NCBI RefSeq assembly: GCF_900625025.1
Contig: NZ_LR130575.1
Location: 1 to 64,000, forward strand
DNA: 64,000 nucleotides
From: Lachnoclostridium sp. Marseille-P6806
GTDB lineage: Bacteria > Bacillota > Clostridia > Lachnospirales > Lachnospiraceae
Reading direction: 5' to 3'
Positions 8,671 through 16,077 of this stretch are shown here, one piece after another. Below the pieces are notes generated by a model. The model saw only the letters and a list, made by a program, of their open reading frames with translations. It did no database searches and had not been told where the DNA came from. The translations under genes were made by a program, and so were the position numbers. Numbering within the stretch: the stretch's first letter is position 1; every line of letters starts with the position of its first letter.

Positions 8671-8751
8671 ATGAAGTGGCATAAATTTTTCGCGTGGGTG
8701 GCCGTGGTGTGCTTTATCGGCGCAATGATAACAGGCTATCAGAAAAAGTAA
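8671..8751 (+). CDS. 26-residue single-pass membrane peptide
   Basis: A short frame that is too small for most gene finders but has the marks of a real gene. GGAGGG lies 6 bases before the ATG, it starts 12 bases after the ATPase stop, and it encodes MKWHKFFAWVAVV, CFIGAMITGY and then QKK. That is a basic N-terminus, one hydrophobic helix and a basic C-terminus. It is probably co-transcribed with the ATPase and may be a small subunit or regulator of it; that role is inference. Confidence 0.6.
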   Translation: MKWHKFFAWVAVVCFIGAMITGYQKK

Positions 8752-8773
8752 CGGGGAGAGCCCCGCCCGCGGC

Positions 8774-9466
8774 TCAGAGCGGGGTGAGCTCCGCAAACAG
8801 CTCAGTTTCCGTCATCTCATGCAGCGCACAATCCGCATCCTCGCCGCGGGCCGCAGCGGCGAGGAACGCATTTCCTGCGCGGAGCCAGAACAGGGAAAAG
8901 AGCTCCGGCGTTCTTATGCCCCGCGCATCCGGGACCGGGATGCGGTGGATGCCGTTCTCTACGGGGAGGACGTCCGCGGAGGAGGCGCCCATGGAAAAGC
9001 CGAGGCCGGTCGCTTTCATGACGGCCTCCTTGGCGGTCCAGAGCGAAAAAAATGCGTCCGCTTCGCTGCCACAGTCCGCGCGGCTCCGGAGCCACTCCTG
9101 CTCGCGCGCCGAGCAGATCATGCGGCGGATGTCTTTTTTGAGCGCACGAGGCGTCTCGATGTCAACCCCGATCTCGCATGAGGACGAGACGCCGGCGAGA
9201 ACGAGACTGCCGGAATGAGAAAGACTGAAAAAAACAGAGCCGCGGGAGGCGGACGGCTTTCCCTGCGGCGAGAAGCGCAGGTCGCTGTCCTCGAGGATTC
9301 CGGCATAGCGGCGCAGCATCAGCCCGCCGACAAGGCTTCTGGCCCGGTCGGCGGGATTTTTTATGCGGCGGAGACGCTCCCGGCGGTATGCGGGGAGGAG
9401 AGAAATAAGCTCTTCCGACGGAGCCGACAGAAAGGCCGAACTCACATGACACAGATAGAGAAGCAT
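8774..9466 (-). CDS. 4'-phosphopantetheinyl transferase, Sfp superfamily
   Basis: A 230-residue enzyme that transfers phosphopantetheine from CoA to acyl or peptidyl carrier proteins. The signature motifs are FSLSHSG (~80-86), IGVDIE with Asp102 and Glu104 (Mg2+), and WTAKEAVMKATG (143-154) with Glu147 and Lys151. The full two-lobe length fits the Sfp rather than the short AcpS type. It is the only complete gene on the minus strand here, convergent with the metal operon and divergent from the dehydrogenase gene. No polyketide or peptide synthetase lies nearby, so the target carrier protein is unknown. The ribosome binding site is weak. Confidence 0.92.
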   Translation of the reverse strand: MLLYLCHVSSAFLSAPSEELISLLPAYRRERLRRIKNPADRARSLVGGLMLRRYAGILEDSDLRFSPQGKPSASRGSVFFSLSHSGSLVLAGVSSSCEIGVDIETPRALKKDIRRMICSAREQEWLRSRADCGSEADAFFSLWTAKEAVMKATGLGFSMGASSADVLPVENGIHRIPVPDARGIRTPELFSLFWLRAGNAFLAAAARGEDADCALHEMTETELFAELTPL

Positions 9467-9555
9467 GGTATGATTCTTTCTTATAAAAACAGGCTTTTTT
9501 GCACTATCTGCATTGTACGACAGATCGGGTCAGACAGAGAAGAGGGAGAGAACAT

Positions 9556-10527
9556 ATGACGGAAAAAGTCGTTCTGGTCGGCATTCCGGCGGCGGAGAAG
9601 CGCAGAAAATACTTTGAGGAGCGGGCGGCCGGAGGAAATTTTGCCTGTTCCTTTCGCTATATCCCCGCCTCCGAGGTGACGGAAGCGGATCTGCGGGACG
9701 TCAGCGCGGTGATCGGCAATGTCAGTCCGCCGCTCCTCGCGGCGGCGCCGGAGCTCGAATGGGTTCAGCTCAATTCCGCGGGAGCGGATCCCTATGTGAA
9801 GCCGGGAATTCTCCGGCAGGAGCAGGCGCTGACCTGCGCTTCGGGTGCCTACGGACTCTCGGTTTCGGAGCATATGCTCGCGCTGACGTTCGGGCTTGTG
9901 CGAAAAATGGGCTTTTATCACCACAATCAGGAGCAGCGTCTCTGGAGGACGGAGGGGAGCGTGACCTCGATCGAGGGAGCGACAGTGCTGGTTCTGGGTC
10001 TGGGGGACATCGGCGGCAGCTACGCGCGGAAAATCCGTGCGCTAGGTGCGCGCTGTGTCATCGGCGTGCGCCGGACAGAGAGCGCAAAGCCGGACTATCT
10101 GGATGAGCAGTATACGATGGAGGCGCTGCATGAGCTTCTGCCGCGGGCGGATATTGTGGCGATGGCGCTGCCCGGCGGCTCCGGAACGACCCATGTCATG
10201 AATGACGAAACGCTGCGGCTTATGAAAAAAGGAGCGTATCTCATCAACGCGGGGCGGGGCAGCTCTGTGGATCCGGAGGCCCTGCGGGCAGTTCTGGAGG
10301 AGGGGCTGCTCGGCGGCGCGGGGCTTGATGTCACGGAGCCGGAGCCGCTTCCTGCCGATGATCCGCTCTGGGACATGCCGAACGTCCTCATCACGCCGCA
10401 TGTCGCCGGACAGTTTTTCCTGCAGGAAACCTTTGAGAGAATTGTTCGCATTGCGGGCGGCAATCTGGAGGCGTGGACGCATGGAAAGGAACTGACGCAT
10501 CAGGTAAACCGTTCCGCGGGATATTGA
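9556..10527 (+). CDS. D-isomer-specific 2-hydroxyacid dehydrogenase family protein
   Basis: 323 residues. The Rossmann motif GLGDIGGSYA (148-157), NAGRGSSVD with the substrate-binding Arg234, the DVTEPEPLP segment carrying the catalytic Glu, and ITPHVAG with His282 place it among NAD-dependent 2-hydroxyacid dehydrogenases. The N-terminal domain begins MTEKVVLVGI. GGGAGAG stands 6 bases before the ATG at 9556. An AraC regulator starts 5 bases after the stop, so the two form a unit. The substrate (glyoxylate, hydroxypyruvate or another 2-keto acid) cannot be decided from the sequence. Confidence 0.9.
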   Translation: MTEKVVLVGIPAAEKRRKYFEERAAGGNFACSFRYIPASEVTEADLRDVSAVIGNVSPPLLAAAPELEWVQLNSAGADPYVKPGILRQEQALTCASGAYGLSVSEHMLALTFGLVRKMGFYHHNQEQRLWRTEGSVTSIEGATVLVLGLGDIGGSYARKIRALGARCVIGVRRTESAKPDYLDEQYTMEALHELLPRADIVAMALPGGSGTTHVMNDETLRLMKKGAYLINAGRGSSVDPEALRAVLEEGLLGGAGLDVTEPEPLPADDPLWDMPNVLITPHVAGQFFLQETFERIVRIAGGNLEAWTHGKELTHQVNRSAGY

Positions 10528-10531
10528 TCGA

Positions 10532-11479
10532 ATGGGCCGAAAGAAAAAAGACAATATTCAGTTTCGATATTATGACCTGCCGCAGAAAGAGCACTGCCTT
10601 GCCCTGCTGGGACCGTCATGGGTTCGCCGGTATGGGGAAGGGATCGATTATCTGCATTTTCATAATCTGCTGGAGATCGGTTACTGTCGGCAGGGGACGG
10701 GGATTCTTACGCTGAACGACCGGTGTCTTCCGTATGAGCCGGGAATGATCAGCGTGATCCCCAGAAATTATCCGCACAATACGGACAGTGAGGAGGGAAC
10801 ACAGAGCTTCTGGGAATATCTGTTTCTTGATCCGGAGGAGCTGCTCCGTTCGCTGTACCCGGAAAACGAACATTACTGCCAGCACATGCTGTCTCTTATC
10901 AATCGGGACGCTGTGCTCGGAAAACAGAATCAGTACCCGCAGCTTACGGCCGTCGCCCTTGCAGCGATGGAGGAAATGCGTCACAAGAGAGAGTTCTATG
11001 TTGAAGCGGTTGAGGGACTTCTCCGGGTGCTGCTCTTTGAAATTGCACGGATTGCGGGGCGGCAGCCGGACGAGGGGGATTCCTGTCCCTGCTCCGGGCG
11101 GATGTGCGGCATGACGGTGATTCATCCGGCGCTTGAATATATTCAGACGGAGTATGCGGAGCCGGTACGGGTCGAGAAGCTTGCGGGGCTGTGCAGCATG
11201 AGCGAGACGCATTTCCGCCGGCTGTTTGTGGAATATATGGGAATGACGCCGGTTGACTATATCAATGCCGTCCGTATCCGTATGGCCTGTGAGCGGATGA
11301 AGCGCTCGGATGAGGCGATGAACGATATTGCCGTCCGCTGCGGTTTTCTCACGGTGTCGACGTTCAACCGGAATTTCAAGAAGTTCATCGGTGTTACGCC
11401 GTACCAGTGGAAAAAGGATCCGGCGAACTTTGAAAGCACGCTTCTTAAATTTCATATTTCCGCGGAAAAGGGCTGGTGA
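10532..11479 (+). CDS. AraC-family transcriptional regulator
   Basis: 315 residues. An N-terminal cupin-like sensing domain (HFHNLLEIGYCRQGTG, YEPGMISVIPRNYPHN) is followed by two helix-turn-helix motifs (VEKLAGLCSMSETHFRRLF; DIAVRCGFLTVSTFNRNFKK) and the family end GVTPYQWKK. HFHN and YPHN are the usual features of AraC proteins that sense sugars or related small molecules. It lies 5 bases behind the dehydrogenase gene, so it may regulate that gene or the neighbouring sugar genes. No strong ribosome binding site is visible. Confidence 0.92.
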   Translation: MGRKKKDNIQFRYYDLPQKEHCLALLGPSWVRRYGEGIDYLHFHNLLEIGYCRQGTGILTLNDRCLPYEPGMISVIPRNYPHNTDSEEGTQSFWEYLFLDPEELLRSLYPENEHYCQHMLSLINRDAVLGKQNQYPQLTAVALAAMEEMRHKREFYVEAVEGLLRVLLFEIARIAGRQPDEGDSCPCSGRMCGMTVIHPALEYIQTEYAEPVRVEKLAGLCSMSETHFRRLFVEYMGMTPVDYINAVRIRMACERMKRSDEAMNDIAVRCGFLTVSTFNRNFKKFIGVTPYQWKKDPANFESTLLKFHISAEKGW

Positions 11480-11605
11480 TCCTCCGGCATCGGGGCTTTC
11501 TTTTCTTTCGGGTGAAAGCGCGGCACCGGCGCATGGCACCTTTCCTAATTTGGGGCCCGCGTATATAATAAATATGATATATTCATCCACTCAGGGAGGA
11601 GATTG
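11480..11605 (+). promoter_or_regulatory. Upstream region of purC with a candidate promoter
   Basis: TTGGGG (11550-11555) and TATGAT (11573-11578) are 17 bases apart; a TATAAT at 11564-11569 overlaps the spacer but lacks a good -35. GGGAGGAG at 11594-11601 is followed by a tiny TTG/GTG frame ending inside the next hairpin. I see no purine riboswitch core or PurR box. Beyond 11605 the gap to purC is filled by repeat copy B. Confidence 0.35.
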
Positions 11606-11830
11606 GTGGGAAAAATCATGCGGAGGCGCTGATTTTTCCCACAGCGGTTTGTGCCGAAGCCCAAATCGCCTTTGATTGCAGACGCAAAATCGCCTGCGCG
11701 GACCTTTCAGCAAACGAAAAATGCTGTCAGGTAAAGGGACGGCATGAGCCGCAAAGCGGCTCGGCACCCTGCGCGCCGGCGCTGGGTGATTGCGTCGCGC
11801 GCCTCGCACGAAAGTGCTTCGGCATGGAGG
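11606..11830 (+). repeat. Dispersed structured intergenic repeat, copy B (upstream of purC)
   Basis: It starts with a 13-bp hairpin (11606-11618 with 11630-11642, 11-base loop). Then come GCGGTTTG..CAAATCGC pairing, CAGCA..TGCTG pairing, GAGCCGC-AAA-GCGGCTC, an imperfect CACCCTGCGC..GCGCTGGGTG stem and a GCAC-GAAA-GTGC tetraloop stem. It ends CTTCGGCATGGAGG, the ribosome binding site of purC. Copy A (3134-3350) matches it along almost the whole length. Together with 11480-11605 it fills the 357-base gap; no gene is seen there. Confidence 0.75.
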
Positions 11831-11836
11831 AGTTTT

Positions 11837-12712
11837 ATGCAGAAATTCAAACCGGTCAAAGAGGGCAAGGTGCGTGAGATCTATGATGCCGGCGACCGCT
11901 TGATCATGGTCGCGACGGATCGCATTTCCGCGTTTGACGTCATTCTTAAGAATCAGGTCACAGACAAAGGAAAAGTGCTGACGCAGATGTCCCGCTTCTG
12001 GTTCGATTATACGAAAGATATTCTGCCGAACCATATGCTGAGCTGCGATGTGGAGGATATGCCGGAGTATTTCCAGAACGAGCGCTTTGCGGGGAGATCC
12101 ATGCTGTGCCGCAGGCTGACGATGCTGCCGATTGAGTGTATCGTCCGCGGCTACATCACGGGGAGCGGCTGGGAGAGCTACCGGAAGAACGGCACGGTCT
12201 GCGGAATCCGCCTGCCGGAGGGACTTCAGGAATGCGGCCGACTGCCGGAACCCATCTATACGCCCAGCACCAAGGCGGAGATCGGCGATCACGATGAGAA
12301 TATCGACTTTGAAAGTAGCGCCGTGGTTCTTGAAAAGGCGTTTCCGGGACGAGGCAGGGAATATGCGTCCGCGATCCGGGACTGTACGATCGCTCTCTAT
12401 AAGAAGTGCGCGGATTATGCGCTGACAAAGGGAATCATCATTGCGGACACCAAGTTTGAGTTCGGTCTGGATGAAAACGGGAACGTGGTGCTCGCCGATG
12501 AAATGCTGACGCCGGACAGCAGCCGTTTCTGGCCTGTTGAGGGCTATGAGCCGGGAAAGAGCCAGCCGTCCTTTGACAAGCAGTTTGTCCGGGATTGGCT
12601 GAAAGCGAATCCGGACAGTGACTATGACCTGCCGCAGGAGATCATAGACCGGACGATTGCGAAGTACAAGGAGGCTTACCGCCTGCTGACGGGAAGGGAG
12701 CTGGGGGAGTGA
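11837..12712 (+). CDS. purC: Phosphoribosylaminoimidazole-succinocarboxamide synthase
   Basis: 291 residues; joins CAIR and aspartate with ATP in purine biosynthesis. Recognisable segments are GKVREIYD near the N-terminus, DRISAFDVI, ECIVRGYITGSGW, APFKDD-region equivalents such as EIGDHDENI, IIIADTKFEFG and LADEMLTPDSSRFW. Length and motifs are typical for the bacterial single-domain enzyme. The ATG at 11837 has GGAGG 6 bases upstream, provided by the 3' end of repeat copy B. It is separated from the other purine genes purO and AICAR transformylase (15.3-17.3 kb) by two signalling-type genes. Confidence 0.96.
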   Translation: MQKFKPVKEGKVREIYDAGDRLIMVATDRISAFDVILKNQVTDKGKVLTQMSRFWFDYTKDILPNHMLSCDVEDMPEYFQNERFAGRSMLCRRLTMLPIECIVRGYITGSGWESYRKNGTVCGIRLPEGLQECGRLPEPIYTPSTKAEIGDHDENIDFESSAVVLEKAFPGRGREYASAIRDCTIALYKKCADYALTKGIIIADTKFEFGLDENGNVVLADEMLTPDSSRFWPVEGYEPGKSQPSFDKQFVRDWLKANPDSDYDLPQEIIDRTIAKYKEAYRLLTGRELGE

Positions 12713-12784
12713 TTTCTCCCCCGGCGCCGGGGCGATATGCGGTGCGGAGAACCTCTGCGGCGCGGCTGTCATCGGGGAGGCAGT

Positions 12785-13900
12785 ATGGCTGGCCATTATG
12801 TGAGAAATATATGGAGAAAGCTGAATCCGCCCGAGTTCGACGCATACAGGGCGGATTTGGAAAAAGAAAATCTGCAGTGCCTCGCAAGATTTCTTATCTT
12901 CGGATGTCTCGCGAGCGCCCTGTCTCTTGCGGCACAGATTCTGTGGCTGCCGCTGCCAGGGTATGGGCACTGCATTGAGATGGCGGTGTATTTTATCCTG
13001 TCTCTCGCCGTGTTCTTTGCCTTTTATGAGTCGCTGCGCCGCAACGCGACGCTGGCTCTATATATATGGATTGCCATTACGCTCTTCTGGGAAATCGTCC
13101 ACGGAGCGATCTTTGCGCCCGAGAGGGAGACATTCCTGTTTTTCTTTCTTCTGCTCGTTCTTCCCTTCCTTCTTCTGGATAAGCCGATCCGCGTGCTTGT
13201 GCTGATATTGATGATGTCGGCGGTCTATGCGGCTGTGGATATCCGGACAAAGGAAAACGATATTCTCCGCTATGACATGCAGCATCTTTGCGTATGCTCC
13301 GTGTCGTCGCTGTATCTGAACTACACGCTGCTCAGCCGGCGTCTTACCAGTCTGGGGAGAAGCTCTGAGGCACAGGAAAACGCGGAGCACGATCCGCTGA
13401 CCGGGATCTGCAACCGGCGCGGAGGCGAGCCGCAGATCCGAAAGCTCGTGTCAAGGTCGCAGACAGGAGCGTTCATCCTGCTGGATATCGATGATTTCAA
13501 GCAGATCAATGATAATTTCGGCCACGATGTGGGGGACGAGGTTCTGAAGTCTGTCGCGGCCGTGCTGGCGGGCTCGTTCCGCGATTCCGACGTGGTCATG
13601 CGGATGGGAGGAGACGAGTTTGCCGTCTATGCCTTGGGAATGGACGACTACCGGGGCGTGCAGAAAAGGCTCGCGTCCCTGCGTGAGGCGCTTCGCTCCG
13701 TTACGCCCGACGGGAGAGAGGACCATCCGGTGACGGTCAGTGTGGGCTGCGCCATCAACAACGGCAGCTACCCGGCCTATGATGTGCTGTACCAGATCTG
13801 CGACGGCCTGCTCTATGAGACGAAGCGGAACGGTAAGGACGGCTACCGGATACGGAACAGCGAATACCGTGAGGCGGATGCTGGTAAAGCGACGGCGTGA
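12785..13900 (+). CDS. Membrane-bound diguanylate cyclase (GGDEF protein)
   Basis: 371 residues. Residues ~33-150 hold about six hydrophobic helices and are the likely sensor; a linker leads to the GGDEF domain. The domain has DPLTGICNRRG, the metal segment LLDIDDFKQIND, an intact active site GGDEF (275-279) and an RxxD inhibitory site (Arg266-Asp269) five residues before it. It should therefore make cyclic di-GMP and be product-inhibited. Start ATG 12785 has GGGGAGG 4 bases upstream. A CCCCGGC-GCCGGGG palindrome lies between purC and this gene. Cyclic di-GMP commonly controls type IV pili in clostridia, and a pilus locus lies 28 kb away; the link is inference. Confidence 0.92.
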   Translation: MAGHYVRNIWRKLNPPEFDAYRADLEKENLQCLARFLIFGCLASALSLAAQILWLPLPGYGHCIEMAVYFILSLAVFFAFYESLRRNATLALYIWIAITLFWEIVHGAIFAPERETFLFFFLLLVLPFLLLDKPIRVLVLILMMSAVYAAVDIRTKENDILRYDMQHLCVCSVSSLYLNYTLLSRRLTSLGRSSEAQENAEHDPLTGICNRRGGEPQIRKLVSRSQTGAFILLDIDDFKQINDNFGHDVGDEVLKSVAAVLAGSFRDSDVVMRMGGDEFAVYALGMDDYRGVQKRLASLREALRSVTPDGREDHPVTVSVGCAINNGSYPAYDVLYQICDGLLYETKRNGKDGYRIRNSEYREADAGKATA

Positions 13901-13916
13901 GGAGAGGAGCGATGGT

Positions 13917-15080
13917 GTGAGAAGCAGAAAGAAACGTGAGAGAACAGCCGGCAGACGGATCCGGAGAATTGCCGCGGTTGTGATTCTGGCGCCGCTCCTT
14001 ATTCTGGGCGCTGTGCTGGGCTGGCTTACGCTTGCCGAGTACCGCCCGGCGGATGTGGAGGCGCTCGAAATACGATACGGCGGGGAGAATGCCGACGCGG
14101 CCGCGCAGACGGCAGCGGGAGCTCCGGTGTCGTCCGGGGATGCCCTGAAGATCATGACATGGAATATCGGTTATGGCTGTCTGGGCGATAATGCCGACTT
14201 TTTCATGGACGGCGGCACGCATGTGAAGACGGCCGACCGCCATCGTCTTGCAGAAAATATGGAGGCCATTCTTGAGGAACTCCGGCAGGAGGCCCCGGAC
14301 GCGGTGCTGCTGCAGGAGGTCGATGCCGGTTCTGCAAGATCGTATAACCTTGACGAGACAGCTCTTCTGCACGCGGCCTTTCCGGAGCAGGCGGGCAGCG
14401 TGGCGCCCAATATGCGCGTTCCCTTTATTCCGTATCCCATTCCGCCCATCGGTAAAGTGGATGCGGGCGTTATGACTCTCAGCCGCCTCCGGGTCACGGA
14501 TGCGGCGCGGCTTCAGCTTCCGGTTCCCTTTACATGGCCGGTGCGGATTGCAAATCTGAAGCGCTGCCTGATGGCGAGCCGGATTCCGGTTGTGGATGAA
14601 AACAATGCGGAAACCGGGAAAGAGCTGGTTCTGGTCAATCTTCATCTGGAGGCCTATGACAGCGGCGAGGGGAAAGCGGCGCAGACGGCGATGCTGCGGG
14701 ATTTTCTCAACGAGGAGGCGGCAAAAGGCAATTACGTGATTGCCGGAGGGGATTTCAACCAGCGTTTTTCCAGTGTTGATCCGTCGCTTTATCCGGAGTT
14801 GGAGGGAATGTGGCACTGCGGTGAGCTGGATGTGAGTGAATTCGGCGATGAATGGGACTTTGTGACGGACGCCGGAACGCCGACCTGCCGCTCTCTTGAC
14901 AAGTCCTATGTGAATGCGGACGGAACCGCGCCGTCTCACGATCCGTCGGCGTTTCAATTCTATGTGATCGACGGCTTTATCATTTCCCGGAACGTGGAGC
15001 TTGCCGATGTGAGAACAAAGGATCTGGGCTTTGCGCATTCGGATCATAACCCGGTCGTTATGCAGGTGACGCTGCGCTGA
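13917..15080 (+). CDS. Membrane-anchored endonuclease/exonuclease/phosphatase-family protein
   Basis: 387 residues from GTG 13917, preceded by a near-perfect GAGGAGAGGAG; an upstream ATG at 13878 has no good ribosome binding site. A basic N-terminus and one membrane helix (IAAVVILAPLLILGAVLGWL) are followed by an outside EEP domain: MTWNIGYG, LLQEVDAG, NLHLEAYD, GGDFNQRF, DGFIIS and SDHNPV. These are the metal and catalytic motifs of the DNase I/sphingomyelinase/inositol-phosphatase superfamily. The real substrate cannot be told. It starts 16 bases after the diguanylate cyclase stop. Confidence 0.87.
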   Translation: MRSRKKRERTAGRRIRRIAAVVILAPLLILGAVLGWLTLAEYRPADVEALEIRYGGENADAAAQTAAGAPVSSGDALKIMTWNIGYGCLGDNADFFMDGGTHVKTADRHRLAENMEAILEELRQEAPDAVLLQEVDAGSARSYNLDETALLHAAFPEQAGSVAPNMRVPFIPYPIPPIGKVDAGVMTLSRLRVTDAARLQLPVPFTWPVRIANLKRCLMASRIPVVDENNAETGKELVLVNLHLEAYDSGEGKAAQTAMLRDFLNEEAAKGNYVIAGGDFNQRFSSVDPSLYPELEGMWHCGELDVSEFGDEWDFVTDAGTPTCRSLDKSYVNADGTAPSHDPSAFQFYVIDGFIISRNVELADVRTKDLGFAHSDHNPVVMQVTLR

Positions 15081-15167
15081 GAAATCTGTGCCATGTATGA
15101 AAGACGTGCGGGCCGCCATGCGGAGCTCAAAATGCTACGCATTTTTCGCTCTCGGGCTGCGCCCTAT

Positions 15168-15232
15168 GGACTAAATTTAACAGACATGTCCTTACGTGCA
15201 GGCACGACGTACATGTCTGTTAAATTTAGTCC
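15168..15232. repeat. 22-bp perfect inverted repeat (long hairpin) upstream of purO
   Basis: Bases 15168-15189 and 15211-15232 are perfectly complementary over 22 bp (GGACTAAATTTAACAGACAT + GT). The 21-base loop contains a small CGTG..CACG stem. There is no T-run, so it is not a standard terminator. A second small hairpin (AAAATGC-TAC-GCATTTT) lies at about 15129-15145. Such AT-rich perfect arms in GC-rich DNA suggest a small mobile-element remnant or a strong RNA structure just ahead of the purO promoter. Confidence 0.8.
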
Positions 15233-15248
15233 GCATGGCTTTGTTTTG

Positions 15249-15257
15249 TGATATAAT
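15249..15257 (+). promoter_or_regulatory. Extended -10 promoter element of purO
   Basis: TGATATAAT is a perfect extended -10 (TG-N-TATAAT). No clear -35 is visible at the right distance because the 22-bp inverted repeat occupies that position. Transcription from here would leave a ~70-base leader before the purO ATG, ending TTCGGCATGGAGG, like the 3' end of the dispersed repeat. Confidence 0.5.
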
Positions 15258-15336
15258 CCATAACCATAAATCATGGCTTGTGGGCTGTCTGTTTATGATG
15301 CGGATTCCGCACAGGCGTTTCGGCATGGAGGGGACT

Positions 15337-16056
15337 ATGGTCAATTTGGAGAAAGAGCTCGGCGGAAATGAGTATCCCGGCAGAGGAATCGTGATTGGCC
15401 GGACGGCGGACGGAAACCGGGCGGTCATTGCGTATTTTATTATGGGGCGCAGCGCCAACAGCCGCAACCGCGTTTTTGTGACGGACGGAGACGGAATCCG
15501 GACGCAGGCGTTTGATCCCTCGAAAATGGAGGATCCCAGTCTCATTATCTATGCGCCGGTCCGTGTCTACGGAAACAAGACCATTGTGACGAACGGCGAT
15601 CAGACGGACACGATTTACGAGGGACTCGACAGACAGCTTACCTTTGAGGAATCGTTGCGAGAGCGGGAATTCGAGCCGGATGCGCCGAATTACACGCCTC
15701 GTATTTCCGGCGTGCTCCACATCGAGGGCGGTCAGTACAATTATGCCATGTCCATTCTGAAGAGCAATCACGGAGACCTCTCCGAGTGTCAGCGCTTTAC
15801 CTTTGCCTATTCCAATCCGCGCCCGGGTGAGGGACATTTCCTTCATACGTATATGGGAGACGGGAATCCGCTGCCGAGCTTTGAGGGCGAGCCCACGCCG
15901 GTGGCTCTGGATGAGGAGCTGCTCTCCTCCATCGATGTCTTTGCAGAGAGAGTATGGAACGCGCTGAATGAGGAGAACCGGGTTTCACTGTTCACTCGCT
16001 TTATTGATCTTAAGACCGGTGCCTTTGAGAGCCGCATCGTGAACAAAAATACCTGA
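15337..16056 (+). CDS. purO: IMP cyclohydrolase, PurO type
   Basis: 239 residues. The sequence runs LGGNEYPGRGIVIG, AYFIMGRSANSRNR, VTNGDQTDTI, GGQYNYAMSILKSN and FLHTYMGDGNPLPSF, which fits the stand-alone PurO fold first known from archaea, closing FAICAR to IMP. It is not related to the cyclohydrolase domain of bifunctional PurH. The following gene is a stand-alone AICAR transformylase, which completes the last two steps of purine synthesis. Start ATG 15337 has GGAGGGG 4 bases upstream. The spacing of 21 bases to the next gene supports an operon. Confidence 0.85.
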   Translation: MVNLEKELGGNEYPGRGIVIGRTADGNRAVIAYFIMGRSANSRNRVFVTDGDGIRTQAFDPSKMEDPSLIIYAPVRVYGNKTIVTNGDQTDTIYEGLDRQLTFEESLREREFEPDAPNYTPRISGVLHIEGGQYNYAMSILKSNHGDLSECQRFTFAYSNPRPGEGHFLHTYMGDGNPLPSFEGEPTPVALDEELLSSIDVFAERVWNALNEENRVSLFTRFIDLKTGAFESRIVNKNT

Positions 16057-16077
16057 AAACCGTGTCGGAGGTTTTAT

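Noticed and set aside
11594-11628. Short leader peptide frame after GGGAGGAG in front of purC (TTG/GTG start, ending inside the hairpin)
   Set aside because: Only about nine codons, encoded by the repeat's hairpin and not kept in copy D. No stalling or regulatory pattern is seen.
11606-11830. Group II intron fragment inserted behind a hairpin
   Set aside because: Class C introns do insert after terminator stems, which fits the leading hairpin, but no domain V sequence (AGC..GTT bulged stem) or intron boundary is visible.
11643-11836. Possible purine riboswitch in the purC leader
   Set aside because: None of the conserved purine or PRPP riboswitch core sequence is visible, and the same sequence precedes an unrelated glycosidase remnant.
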